Shown: positions 1 through 6,385 of the stretch, piece by piece | How positions within the stretch are numbered: position 1 is the stretch's first letter | Layout: every line of letters begins with the position of its first letter | NCBI GenBank assembly: GCA_002686115.1 | Contig: NZAF01000091.1 | Coordinates: forward strand, 1-8,645 | Direction: 5' to 3' | Length of the DNA: 8,645 nucleotides | Source: Halobacteriovorax sp. | GTDB taxonomy: Bacteria; Bdellovibrionota; Bacteriovoracia; Bacteriovoracales; Bacteriovoracaceae | The notes under the pieces: generated by a model | Told to the model about the DNA's origin: nothing | What the model saw: the letters and a program-made list of their open reading frames with translations, nothing else | Database searches by the model: none | Translations under genes and position numbers: made by a program

Positions 1-497
1 GCTTCAGTTGAAGTGATGACTCTTTTCTTATCAATTTCAATTCCTGGAATTGAAGCTGGCTTAGAGCCAGTTGCGATAATGATTTTATCGGCTTTTAAAG
101 TCTCTTCTTTGTCTCCAGAAACTTTAACTGTATTTTTATCAATGAATGAACCCATCCCATGAAAGACTGTGATCTTATTCTTACTCATAAGATATTCAAC
201 TCCACCAGTAATATCAGCGACAATACCAGCAACTCTTTCACTCATTTTTGCAACATCAAGCTTAGGCTTTCCAACACTAATTCCATGCTCATCAAGATGA
301 GCAAGTTCATAGTATCTCTCACTTGAATCAAGCCAAGCTTTAGATGGAATACAACCAACATTTAAACACGTTCCACCAAGTTTATTATACTTTTCTACGA
401 TAGCGACCTTCATTCCAAGTTGTGCACATCTAATAGCGCAAACATAACCACCTGGACCTGAGCCGATAACGACAACATCAAATTTATTATCACTCAT
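1..497 (-). CDS. lpd: Dihydrolipoyl dehydrogenase (E3), N-terminal part
   Basis: This is the first 165 or so residues of a protein that is usually about 470 long; the rest lies beyond the left window edge. The flavoprotein reoxidises dihydrolipoamide on E2 and passes electrons to NAD+; in this operon it serves the cytoplasmic 2-oxoglutarate dehydrogenase complex and may be shared with other lipoyl enzymes. Seen directly: an FAD-binding Rossmann start, VVVIGSGPGGYVCAI, at residues 8-22, and the redox-active disulfide motif GGTCLNVGCIPSK near residues 42-54. A second nucleotide-binding stretch, KIIIATGSKPASIPG, lies further on. The usual KALL after the disulfide reads KAWL here, a mild deviation. 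The ATG at 497 follows AAGGAG at good spacing. It begins 11 bases after the sucB stop, so it is almost certainly translated from the same transcript. Confidence 0.95.
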   Translation of the reverse strand, partial: MSDNKFDVVVIGSGPGGYVCAIRCAQLGMKVAIVEKYNKLGGTCLNVGCIPSKAWLDSSERYYELAHLDEHGISVGKPKLDVAKMSERVAGIVADITGGVEYLMSKNKITVFHGMGSFIDKNTVKVSGDKEETLKADKIIIATGSKPASIPGIEIDKKRVITSTE

Positions 498-511
498 GTT
501 CTTTCTCCTTA
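498..511 (-). promoter_or_regulatory. lpd ribosome binding site overlapping the sucB stop
   Basis: On the minus strand the junction reads TAAGGAGAAAGAAC and then the lpd ATG. The sucB stop TAA supplies the first two A residues of the AAGGAG Shine-Dalgarno site. A ribosome terminating on sucB therefore sits on the lpd initiation region, which favours coupled translation of E2 and E3. Confidence 0.8.
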
Positions 512-1729
512 AACTTCTAGTAATAATCTAGCAGGGTCTTCAATTAACTCTTTTACTCTCTTTAAGAATGTCACAGATTCTTTTCCATCTACGATTCTAT
601 GATCATAAGAAAGAGCTAAGTACATCACTGGGTGAATGACAACTTGTCCATTAACCGCAACTGGTCTTTCAACGATGTTGTGCATCCCAAGGATTGCTGA
701 CTGAGGAATATTAATAATTGGTGTTGAAAGCATAGAACCAAAAACTCCACCATTAGTAATCGTAAAAGTTCCACCACTCATCTCATCAACAGTGAGTTTT
801 CCATCACGACCTTTTAAAGCAAGTCTTCTTACCTCTTTCTCTATTTGAGCAAGATTTAAGCTCTCTGCATTTTTGATAACAGGTACAACGAGACCTTTTG
901 GTGTTGAGACTGCAATACCAACATCTGCATAGTCATGATACTTAATCGTTTCACCATCAATTTGAGCATTTACACCAGGAACTTCTTTAAGTGCAAGAGT
1001 ACAAGCTTTTGTGAAAAAGCTCATAAAGCCAAGTCCTATTTCATGCTTATCTTTGAACTGATCTTTGTATCTTTTTCTAAGTTCCATCACGTTGTGCATA
1101 TCAACTTCATTAAAAGTTGTAAGCATGGCAGTAGAGTTTTTAGCTTCTGTAAGTCTTTTAGCAATCGTCTTTCTTAAACGACTCATTTTTTCAACTCTTA
1201 CTTCCCTACTTGCTCCGCCACTAGGAACCTGAGCTTGAACTTCCGGTGCTTCCTTTGGCTTTTCAGCTGGAGCAGACTTATTAGCTGCCATCGCATCAGC
1301 TTTTGTAATGCGACCATCTTTTCCACTACCAGAAACACTATTTGCATCAATTCCTTTCTCGGCCAATATCTTACCAGCGGCAGGGGAAGGATAATTCTTA
1401 TCTCCTCCTGAAGCCTCTGCACTTGGTGCAGATGGTGCGCTTGGAGGCTCTGGTGCATCTGATGAACTAGACTCTTCAGCAGGTGCAGAAGCTGAAGTGT
1501 CAAGCTCTGCGACAACAGCACCAATTTCAAGATCATCTCCTTCTGAGGCAATAATCTTAATCACTCCACTTTGCTCTGCAGGCAGAGGAAGAGTGGCCTT
1601 ATCTGATTCAACTTCAACAAGTTCATCACCTTCATTTACATATGAGCCGTCTTCAACTAACCACTCACCTAATGTTACTTCTGTAATTGATTCACCAATT
1701 GGTGGAATTACTATTTTTACAACACTCAT
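509..1729 (-). CDS. sucB: Dihydrolipoyllysine-residue succinyltransferase (E2 of 2-oxoglutarate dehydrogenase)
   Basis: This E2 core protein (406 residues, normal length) transfers the succinyl group from lipoamide to CoA and scaffolds E1 and E3 in the cytoplasm. A single lipoyl domain spans about residues 2-78, with the lipoylated lysine at K44 in ESDKAT. An Ala/Pro/Ser-rich flexible linker follows at about 79-110. The peripheral subunit-binding domain is at about 111-148 (YPSPAAGKILAEKG ... GKDGRITKADA). A second linker precedes the acyltransferase domain, about 175-406. That domain shows TTFNEVDM (204-211) and the active-site block SYDHRIVDG (374-382), where H377 and D381 are the expected catalytic residues. 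The C-terminus EDPARLLLEV is typical of SucB. TTFNEVDM and the location next to sucA favour the succinyl over the acetyl enzyme. The ATG at 1729 follows AAGGA and lies 9 bases after the sucA stop. Confidence 0.97.
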   Translation of the reverse strand: MSVVKIVIPPIGESITEVTLGEWLVEDGSYVNEGDELVEVESDKATLPLPAEQSGVIKIIASEGDDLEIGAVVAELDTSASAPAEESSSSDAPEPPSAPSAPSAEASGGDKNYPSPAAGKILAEKGIDANSVSGSGKDGRITKADAMAANKSAPAEKPKEAPEVQAQVPSGGASREVRVEKMSRLRKTIAKRLTEAKNSTAMLTTFNEVDMHNVMELRKRYKDQFKDKHEIGLGFMSFFTKACTLALKEVPGVNAQIDGETIKYHDYADVGIAVSTPKGLVVPVIKNAESLNLAQIEKEVRRLALKGRDGKLTVDEMSGGTFTITNGGVFGSMLSTPIINIPQSAILGMHNIVERPVAVNGQVVIHPVMYLALSYDHRIVDGKESVTFLKRVKELIEDPARLLLEV

Positions 1730-1741
1730 AACTTATCCTTA
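1730..1741 (-). promoter_or_regulatory. sucB ribosome binding site overlapping the sucA stop
   Basis: The minus strand reads TAAGGATAAGTT followed by the sucB ATG. The sucA stop TAA overlaps the AAGGA Shine-Dalgarno site. This is the same arrangement as at the sucB-lpd junction and suggests translational coupling along the operon. Confidence 0.8.
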
Positions 1742-4465
1742 TTTTTTAAAAGCTTTAGTAATAATTTCGCTCTGTTCTTTTAAGTGAACTGCCGCATAAC
1801 CTGTCGCTGGAGAAGCCGAAGCTTTTCTAGAAATACAATCAAAGTCACTGAAAGTATCTCTCCATCTAAGAAGGTATGTCCAAGCGCCCATATTATTTGG
1901 TTCTTCTTGGACCCATCTAAGTTTTGCGCCTTTATACTTATTTCGAATCTCTTTAATCTTCTTCTCAGGTAGAGGATAAAGCTGCTCCATTCTAACAATG
2001 GCCGTATCTTTAATTTCATTTTCCTGTTGATGATTAAGAAGATCGTAATAAACTTTTCCGCTACAAAAGAGAACAGTTTTTACATCTTTTGCCTTTACAT
2101 AATTATCATCAAAGACTTCCTGAAATTTTTCATCTGTCATATCTTTAACAGTTGAAACACATTGAGGATGTCTTAAAAGAGACTTTGGTGTAAAGACAAC
2201 AAGAGGCTTTCTAAACTCATAAGACATCTGACGTCTTAAAAGATGAAACATATTAGCTGGTGTTGTTACATTACAAACTATCATATTGTACTCAGCACAG
2301 AGCTGAAGATATCTTTCTGGTCGACACGATGAGTGCTCAGGACCTGCTCCTTCATACCCATGAGGAAGTAACATAACAATGTCACTCATTCTTCTCCACT
2401 TACTCTCTGCTGCAGAGATGAATTGATCAATCATGATCTGAGCACCGTTTGAAAAATCTCCAAATTGAGCTTCCCAGATATTAAGAGAGTTAGGAGTTGC
2501 TTGGGTATAACCATATTCAAAACCTAAAACTGCATACTCAGAAAGAAGAGAGTTATAGATATGAACCTTACCTTGATCTTCTGTAATATGATCAAGTCCA
2601 CAGTAAGGGGCATTTGTATTCTCATCAAAAACTTTCATATGTCTGTGAGAGAATGTTCCTCTAATAACATCTTGACCACTAAAGCGGATATCATGACCAT
2701 CCATAAGCATCGAGCCATAGGCAAGCATCTCTGCCATCGCCCAGTCGATCTTATCTGTATCAAATCTCTTTTTACGATCATCTAATATTTTCTTTGCTTT
2801 TCTTAAAGCCTTAAATCCATCTGGTGTCGAAGTCATTGCATCAACAACCTTTTGCAGACTAGCTTTCTTAACGGATGTATCCGGAGACTCATCAAAGTCT
2901 TCAGGCTTAGACCATCTCATATTTAGCCATTCTTTATGAGGACCCTTCACTCTTTTTGGAAGCTCACTTTGCTTAACATTGTTGAACCTGTCAGAGAGAA
3001 GTTTCTTAAACTCATCTTGCATCTCTTTTGCGATACCTTTATCGACAGATCCACTAGCTTCTAACTGCTGAATATAGAGCTCTCTTGGATTCTTTTGTTT
3101 AGCAATGAGGCCATATAAATGTGGTTGAGTGTACTTTGGCTCATCACCTTCGTTGTGACCATGCTTTCTGTAACAAACCATATCAACAAAGACATCTTTT
3201 TTAAATTTTTGTCTAAACTTAGCCGCTAATTCACATGCATAAACAACATCTTCAGGACAATCTCCATTGACGTGAATGATAGGAATATCAAGCATCTTAG
3301 CTAGAGATGTACAATAGTGTGAACTTCTTGCATCCTTAAAATCAGTTGTAAAACCAATTTGGTTATTGATCACAAAGTGAATTGATCCACCAGTTCTATA
3401 ACCATCTAGTTCTGACATTTGAAGGGTTTCATACACGACACCCTGACCTGCAACTGCGGCATCACCGTGAATGATGATTGGAATAATTTTATCTTCATTG
3501 CCTTCATATGCGATATCAACTTGAGCTCGGCAATAACCAACAGCGACCGGTGCAACTGCTTCAAGGTGAGAAGGATTAGGTAGAAGTTTTAAGTAAACAT
3601 CTTTACCCGTTGCCGTCTCAGCAGCAGAAGTATAACCCATGTGATACTTAACATCACCATCGCCCTGTTGTTCCTGCTGTTCTAAAGAGTTACCTTCAAA
3701 TTCTGAAAAGATATACTCATAGGTCTTACCAAGAGTATTGGCCAGAACATTAAGTCTTCCCCTGTGTGCCATACCAATAACAAATTCTTTAGCACCTAAT
3801 TCAGCACCTTCATTAATAATGGCATCAAGGCCTGGAATCGTAGACTCTCCACCTTCAAGAGAAAACCTTTTTTGCCCTGTATATTTTGTTTGTAGAAAGT
3901 TTTCAAAAACATTTGCTTCATTAAGCTTATGAAGAATACGCTTTTTCTTATCTACAGAATAATTTCTCTTTAAATAAGTAGACTCGAATTCCTTACGAAT
4001 CCATCTTCTCATTTCTGTGTCATTAGAGTGCATATACTCGATACCAATCTTACCGGTATAAAGACTCTTCATGTGTGAGATGATGTCTTTAAGTTTTGCA
4101 CTTCCAAGACCTACAAACTCTCCACATAGAAATGAGTTTTCAAGATCACTATCTGTGAGATCATAATCCCCTAGTGATATTCTTGCGGATCTGTCGACCC
4201 TCTCCCTAATAGGGTTTGTGTCAGAAAGTAAATGTCCTCTGGCACGGAATGACTGAATCAGTCTAAAAACGTTAAACTCTTTTCTTAGAGTTTCCTCTGA
4301 GACATCTCCACCAGTGCTCCCTTTTCCAGCTCCAAACTCAAAACCCAAAAAGAAGTTACGCCAAGATTCTTCGGCGCCTTCAGGGTCTTGCTTGTACTGT
4401 TCATAGAGGGAATCAATGTAGGAGATATCGGAACTTGCTAGATGTGAAAAATCTAGTGAACCCAT
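1739..4465 (-). CDS. sucA: 2-oxoglutarate dehydrogenase E1 component
   Basis: This thiamine-diphosphate enzyme (908 residues, close to the roughly 930 of E. coli SucA) decarboxylates 2-oxoglutarate and succinylates the lipoyl group of SucB. An N-terminal 2-oxoglutarate dehydrogenase domain at about 4-43 (YIDSLYEQYKQDP ... FFLGFEFG) is expected to hold E1 to the E2 core. The dehydrogenase E1 domain shows GMAHRGRLNVL (231-241), NPSHLEAVAPV (297-307), the ThDP/Mg site HGDAAVAGQG (333-342) through NNQIGFTT (367-374), and HGHNEGDEP (435-443). The transketolase-like pyrimidine domain has SGQDVIRGTFSHRH (596-609), EAQFGDF (665-671) and GYEGAGPEHSS (703-713). The C-terminal domain has WVQEEPNNMGAW (851-862) and ASASPATGY (882-890). 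No expected motif is missing. The ATG at 4465 has AAAGGA seven bases upstream. It is the first gene of sucA-sucB-lpd. Confidence 0.98.
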   Translation of the reverse strand: MGSLDFSHLASSDISYIDSLYEQYKQDPEGAEESWRNFFLGFEFGAGKGSTGGDVSEETLRKEFNVFRLIQSFRARGHLLSDTNPIRERVDRSARISLGDYDLTDSDLENSFLCGEFVGLGSAKLKDIISHMKSLYTGKIGIEYMHSNDTEMRRWIRKEFESTYLKRNYSVDKKKRILHKLNEANVFENFLQTKYTGQKRFSLEGGESTIPGLDAIINEGAELGAKEFVIGMAHRGRLNVLANTLGKTYEYIFSEFEGNSLEQQEQQGDGDVKYHMGYTSAAETATGKDVYLKLLPNPSHLEAVAPVAVGYCRAQVDIAYEGNEDKIIPIIIHGDAAVAGQGVVYETLQMSELDGYRTGGSIHFVINNQIGFTTDFKDARSSHYCTSLAKMLDIPIIHVNGDCPEDVVYACELAAKFRQKFKKDVFVDMVCYRKHGHNEGDEPKYTQPHLYGLIAKQKNPRELYIQQLEASGSVDKGIAKEMQDEFKKLLSDRFNNVKQSELPKRVKGPHKEWLNMRWSKPEDFDESPDTSVKKASLQKVVDAMTSTPDGFKALRKAKKILDDRKKRFDTDKIDWAMAEMLAYGSMLMDGHDIRFSGQDVIRGTFSHRHMKVFDENTNAPYCGLDHITEDQGKVHIYNSLLSEYAVLGFEYGYTQATPNSLNIWEAQFGDFSNGAQIMIDQFISAAESKWRRMSDIVMLLPHGYEGAGPEHSSCRPERYLQLCAEYNMIVCNVTTPANMFHLLRRQMSYEFRKPLVVFTPKSLLRHPQCVSTVKDMTDEKFQEVFDDNYVKAKDVKTVLFCSGKVYYDLLNHQQENEIKDTAIVRMEQLYPLPEKKIKEIRNKYKGAKLRWVQEEPNNMGAWTYLLRWRDTFSDFDCISRKASASPATGYAAVHLKEQSEIITKAFKK

Positions 4466-4507
4466 AACTTAATCCTTTGTTAGGCGTAAATACACCTTTA
4501 TGTTAAC

Positions 4508-4523
4508 CCGGCCAAATGACCGA
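4508..4523 (-). other. Small hairpin in the sucA leader
   Basis: On the minus strand TCGGTC and GGCCGG can pair across an ATTT loop, giving six pairs including two G-U wobbles. It lies between the predicted promoter and the sucA ribosome binding site. It is more GC-rich than its surroundings and is followed by GTTAACA rather than a T-run, so it is not an intrinsic terminator. A leader structure is possible, but chance is not excluded. Confidence 0.3.
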
Positions 4524-4533
4524 CTCGTAAGCT

Positions 4534-4562
4534 ATTATATTTCCATTTTATCATTTCGTGAA
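4534..4562 (-). promoter_or_regulatory. Predicted promoter of sucA-sucB-lpd
   Basis: On the minus strand a perfect TATAAT (4534-4539) is preceded, after 17 bases, by TTCACG (4557-4562), a four-of-six match to TTGACA. Transcription would start near 4527, leaving a leader of about 60 nucleotides before sucA. It is the only good -10 box noted between nqrM and sucA, so the TCA operon probably has its own start rather than depending on the gene upstream. Confidence 0.55.
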
Positions 4563-4691
4563 GATTGAAACGACCAAGAAAATGAGTCCATTCAAAATTA
4601 ACGAAATTAAAATATATGTGAATTTATCGACGGAAGTTGTTTGTGAATTAAGTAAAATTATATGAAGGAAGATTTATGCCGTGTGATATTC

Positions 4692-4904
4692 CTAGGCATG
4701 ACTTTCAAGATCGAGGCATTCTTTAGCGATATCTGGATTCTCCGTACATTCATCTTTTTTATCACAGAACATACAGTCTTCACCAATTACTTTATTAAGT
4801 CCGCCACATGAACCTTTAAGCTCTTTATTTGACAAAATGACTCCGACTCCCATTCCAAGAGCAGAAACAAGAAGAACAACAAGTGTGATTAAAAATGTTT
4901 CCAT
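4692..4904 (-). CDS. nqrM: NqrM-type (DUF539) Na+-NQR assembly protein
   Basis: This 70-residue protein has one N-terminal membrane helix (about 4-24) and a short cysteine-rich tail. After the helix comes KGSCGGL (30-36), the hallmark of the NqrM/DUF539 family, with C33 followed by C44, C47, C53 and C63. Family knowledge: NqrM is needed to mature the Na+-translocating NADH:quinone oxidoreductase, apparently by helping place iron at the NqrD/NqrE cysteines, and Cys33 has been reported as important in the Vibrio protein. The tail CMFCDKKDEC is spaced more widely than the compact Vibrio-type cysteine cluster I recall. The start is ATG at 4904, eight bases after GAGGT; a TTG at 4919 overlaps that site and would put polar residues ahead of the helix. 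No nqr structural gene is in view, so the role rests on family resemblance. Confidence 0.75.
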   Translation of the reverse strand: METFLITLVVLLVSALGMGVGVILSNKELKGSCGGLNKVIGEDCMFCDKKDECTENPDIAKECLDLESHA

Positions 4905-4911
4905 ATAGACG

Positions 4912-4917
4912 TACCTC
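4912..4917 (-). promoter_or_regulatory. nqrM ribosome binding site that decides the start
   Basis: The minus strand reads TTGAGGTACGTCTATATG. The GAGGT is well placed for the ATG at 4904. The in-frame TTG at 4917-4919 lies at the edge of this same site and so is unlikely to be the start. Confidence 0.7.
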
Positions 4918-4932
4918 AAATACCTTTTTATA

Positions 4933-4951
4933 GCCTTTTAGCATAAAAGGC
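4933..4951. repeat. Perfect inverted repeat upstream of nqrM
   Basis: GCCTTTTA and TAAAAGGC form a perfect eight-pair stem with a three-base loop (GCA on the plus strand). It lies about 29 bases before the nqrM start. Neither strand has a T-run directly after the stem, so it is not a standard intrinsic terminator. It could be a leader hairpin, an operator, or a rho-type 3' end for the upstream gene. Confidence 0.45.
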
Positions 4952-4965
4952 CCACTCACCCAATA

Positions 4966-4989
4966 CAAAAGTCTCTAAATTTCTTAGAC
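4966..4989 (-). terminator. Weak intrinsic terminator candidate after the HExxH gene
   Basis: On the minus strand GTCTAA can pair with TTAGAGAC, with a two-base bulge, around a short A-rich loop. A run of four T follows at once (TTTTG). It begins 23 bases past the stop of the 5012-6265 gene, where a terminator is expected. The stem is AT-rich and imperfect, so it would be inefficient. Confidence 0.35.
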
Positions 4990-5011
4990 GAGAGTGAAAT
5001 ATTAATAATTA

Positions 5012-6265
5012 TTATTTAAAACGACCTTCAATACCAATGAAAACTTGGTGTTCAAGTTTAAACTCTTGATTCATTAAGAAAAATTGTCTTCTACCTGCCA
5101 AAGTTCCATCATCTATCTTTGCCTTGGCAAAAACAGAGAAGTTTTCTGTCACTTGATACTTTGCTTCAGTGCTATAACTTGTATAACCCTGAGTGTTATA
5201 AATACCTTCAAATCTAAGACTCCAGTCTTCATGACGGTACATAACGCTTGCAGAATACTCACTCTCTTCAAAACCCACAACAGAGGTTTCACCTGATAGA
5301 CCAAAGATAAAGTTATCATTTACAAGATAAGCATCAGTTTTAATCGATATATTATCTTTATTTAAAAAGACATTAAATTCAGGCCATGTGACTTTTCCAA
5401 TAGGAGTATTAAATCCTAAAGTCTCTTGATACGACTTTGCATCTAATAATTCATTTGAGAATGCATTTACCGCCTCCCATGTTCTACCAGATAAGAGAGT
5501 GGTAAGAATCGAGGCATGAGCGATAAAAGATTTAGTATCTTCTAACTCATCATCTGTAATCATATTTTGATCTTTTAATGCTGAAACATAAGAGTGAAGA
5601 TCACTAGAGCTTGAATCAGGATCGTAGTAATAATAGACGGCATTAATGATTTTATTCATAAGATAGTGTGGAGTTTCCGTATGATGAAAATATCCCTCAT
5701 AAACAGATTCAAAGGCCCTATCCCTAGAAAACTCAGTTTGAGCATTAAGACCTGCTGAACTAATAACGGCATCTTCCATCGCAGTCATATCAGGTACCGA
5801 GTAACTAACCGCAGCTCTAGCTGGAGTTGGTAGTAAGTTTAGAAAAAGGCTACCAATTGTTTTAACTTTTTTATCACCGGCATAATAAGTAATGTCATCA
5901 GGGCTTGAACCAAAGGCGATTGCAGCTTCAGCATGCGCCCCTTCATGCATGGTATTGTACCCAGTTCTTGTAATCCAATAGCCTGCAAGAGTATTAGCAA
6001 TCATGATTCCTAATCTATCTTTATAAGAATCGTCATAAGAGTCGTGCTGACTAATTTTTCCATAGACGTACTTATTGAGTTCAACCATATTATGGTACCA
6101 CTCTTTAAGAGTCTGATGGTCAACGGGTTTATCAGAGAGTTGAAGAGTAGAAACTCTAAAGTTTGCAAGCTCAGGATCATTGATGTCTATATAGTCATCA
6201 ATAGATTCTGCTTGAGCAGAGTTAAGTGTAAATAAGATTAAAAATATTCTTAGTAACGATTTCAT
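5012..6265 (-). CDS. Exported protein with HExxH metalloprotease-like motif and C-terminal beta-strand region
   Basis: I do not recognise this 417-residue protein. Residues 1-19 form a clear Sec signal peptide (basic MKSLLR, hydrophobic IFLILFTL, cleavage after AQA), so it is exported. Residues 107-111 are HEGAH, an HExxH zinc-metalloprotease motif, in the context MHEGAHAEAAIAFG; SSAGLNAQTEF (169-179) lies about 60 residues on. The pair loosely recalls M50-type proteases, where a hydrophobic HExxH helix is followed by an AGP-like segment, but the long membrane helices of M50 are not evident. E178 or N174 could be a third metal ligand; this is inference. A helical middle follows (about 195-280). 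From about 305 to the end, alternating strands (SIKTDAYLV, FIFGLSGETS, YSASVMYRH, LRFEGIYN, FSVFAKAK, HQVFIGIEGRFK) resemble antiparallel outer-membrane strands. The ATG at 6265 has AAAGGA seven bases upstream; an earlier in-frame TTG at 6307 would spoil the signal peptide. The gene is probably monocistronic. Confidence 0.7.
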   Translation of the reverse strand: MKSLLRIFLILFTLNSAQAESIDDYIDINDPELANFRVSTLQLSDKPVDHQTLKEWYHNMVELNKYVYGKISQHDSYDDSYKDRLGIMIANTLAGYWITRTGYNTMHEGAHAEAAIAFGSSPDDITYYAGDKKVKTIGSLFLNLLPTPARAAVSYSVPDMTAMEDAVISSAGLNAQTEFSRDRAFESVYEGYFHHTETPHYLMNKIINAVYYYYDPDSSSSDLHSYVSALKDQNMITDDELEDTKSFIAHASILTTLLSGRTWEAVNAFSNELLDAKSYQETLGFNTPIGKVTWPEFNVFLNKDNISIKTDAYLVNDNFIFGLSGETSVVGFEESEYSASVMYRHEDWSLRFEGIYNTQGYTSYSTEAKYQVTENFSVFAKAKIDDGTLAGRRQFFLMNQEFKLEHQVFIGIEGRFK

Positions 6266-6269
6266 ACAA

Positions 6270-6286
6270 TTATCCTTTGAGGATAA
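6270..6286 (-). promoter_or_regulatory. Hairpin burying the ribosome binding site of the HExxH gene
   Basis: The minus strand reads TTATCCTCAAAGGATAA: seven perfect pairs around a CAA loop. The AGGA that serves as Shine-Dalgarno site for the ATG at 6265 lies in the 3' arm. When folded it would hinder initiation, giving low or conditional translation. The fold is short and AT-rich, so its stability is uncertain. Confidence 0.45.
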
Positions 6287-6337
6287 CCATATCAAAATTT
6301 GCTTCAATTATGATAAAGCATGGATATTAATACTTAC

Positions 6338-6367
6338 TGTCTATTTTTTAGACACTAATCAGTGTCT
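6338..6367. repeat. Overlapping palindromes beside the IS end
   Basis: Two mutually exclusive hairpins share one arm. TGTCTA (6338-6343) pairs with TAGACA (6349-6354) across five T. AGACACT (6350-6356) pairs with AGTGTCT (6361-6367) across AATC. The second, AGACACTAATCAGTGTCT, is a dyad of operator-like size. It lies upstream of the HExxH gene and touches the proposed left end of the ISL3 element. No T-run follows the AGACACT hairpin on either strand. Confidence 0.5.
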
Positions 6368-6385
6368 GTAACATTTTAGGTTAAG

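Larger units (their letters stand above)
4466..4691. other. sucA-nqrM intergenic region
   Basis: This spacer of 226 bases holds the predicted sucA promoter and leader hairpin. The remainder, about 4563-4691, is AT-rich. I see no clear intrinsic terminator for nqrM in it, so readthrough from nqrM into the suc operon cannot be excluded. Confidence 0.5.

Noticed and set aside
935..1177. Open plus-strand frame of 80 codons inside sucB
   Set aside because: It is antisense to the conserved acyltransferase domain, has no recognisable domain, and is best explained as a shadow of the real coding frame.
1198..1551. Open minus-strand frame of 117 codons overlapping the sucB lipoyl and linker regions
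   Set aside because: It is out of frame with sucB and its Leu/His/Gln-rich low-complexity product is what a shifted Ala/Pro/Ser linker produces.
1497..1787. Plus-strand frame crossing the sucA-sucB junction
   Set aside because: It is antisense to the lipoyl domain, has no homology-like motif, and its Ser/Thr-rich composition is typical of reverse-strand shadows.
4676..4726. Plus-strand mini-ORF (ATG with AGGAAG upstream) running into the 3' end of nqrM
   Set aside because: It has only 16 codons, overlaps the nqrM stop region antisense, and has no recognisable motif; the good ribosome site alone is not enough.
4905..4919. TTG start adding five residues to NqrM
   Set aside because: The TTG lies at the edge of the GAGGT ribosome site that fits the ATG at 4904, and the family usually begins right at the membrane helix.
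6266..6307. TTG start adding 14 residues to the HExxH protein
   Set aside because: It has no good ribosome site, runs through the hairpin and AAAGGA site, and would put a polar stretch ahead of a normal signal peptide.
6338..6354. TGTCTA-TTTTT-TAGACA as an intrinsic terminator
   Set aside because: The T-run is in the loop rather than after the stem, and the minus-strand reading gives A residues.
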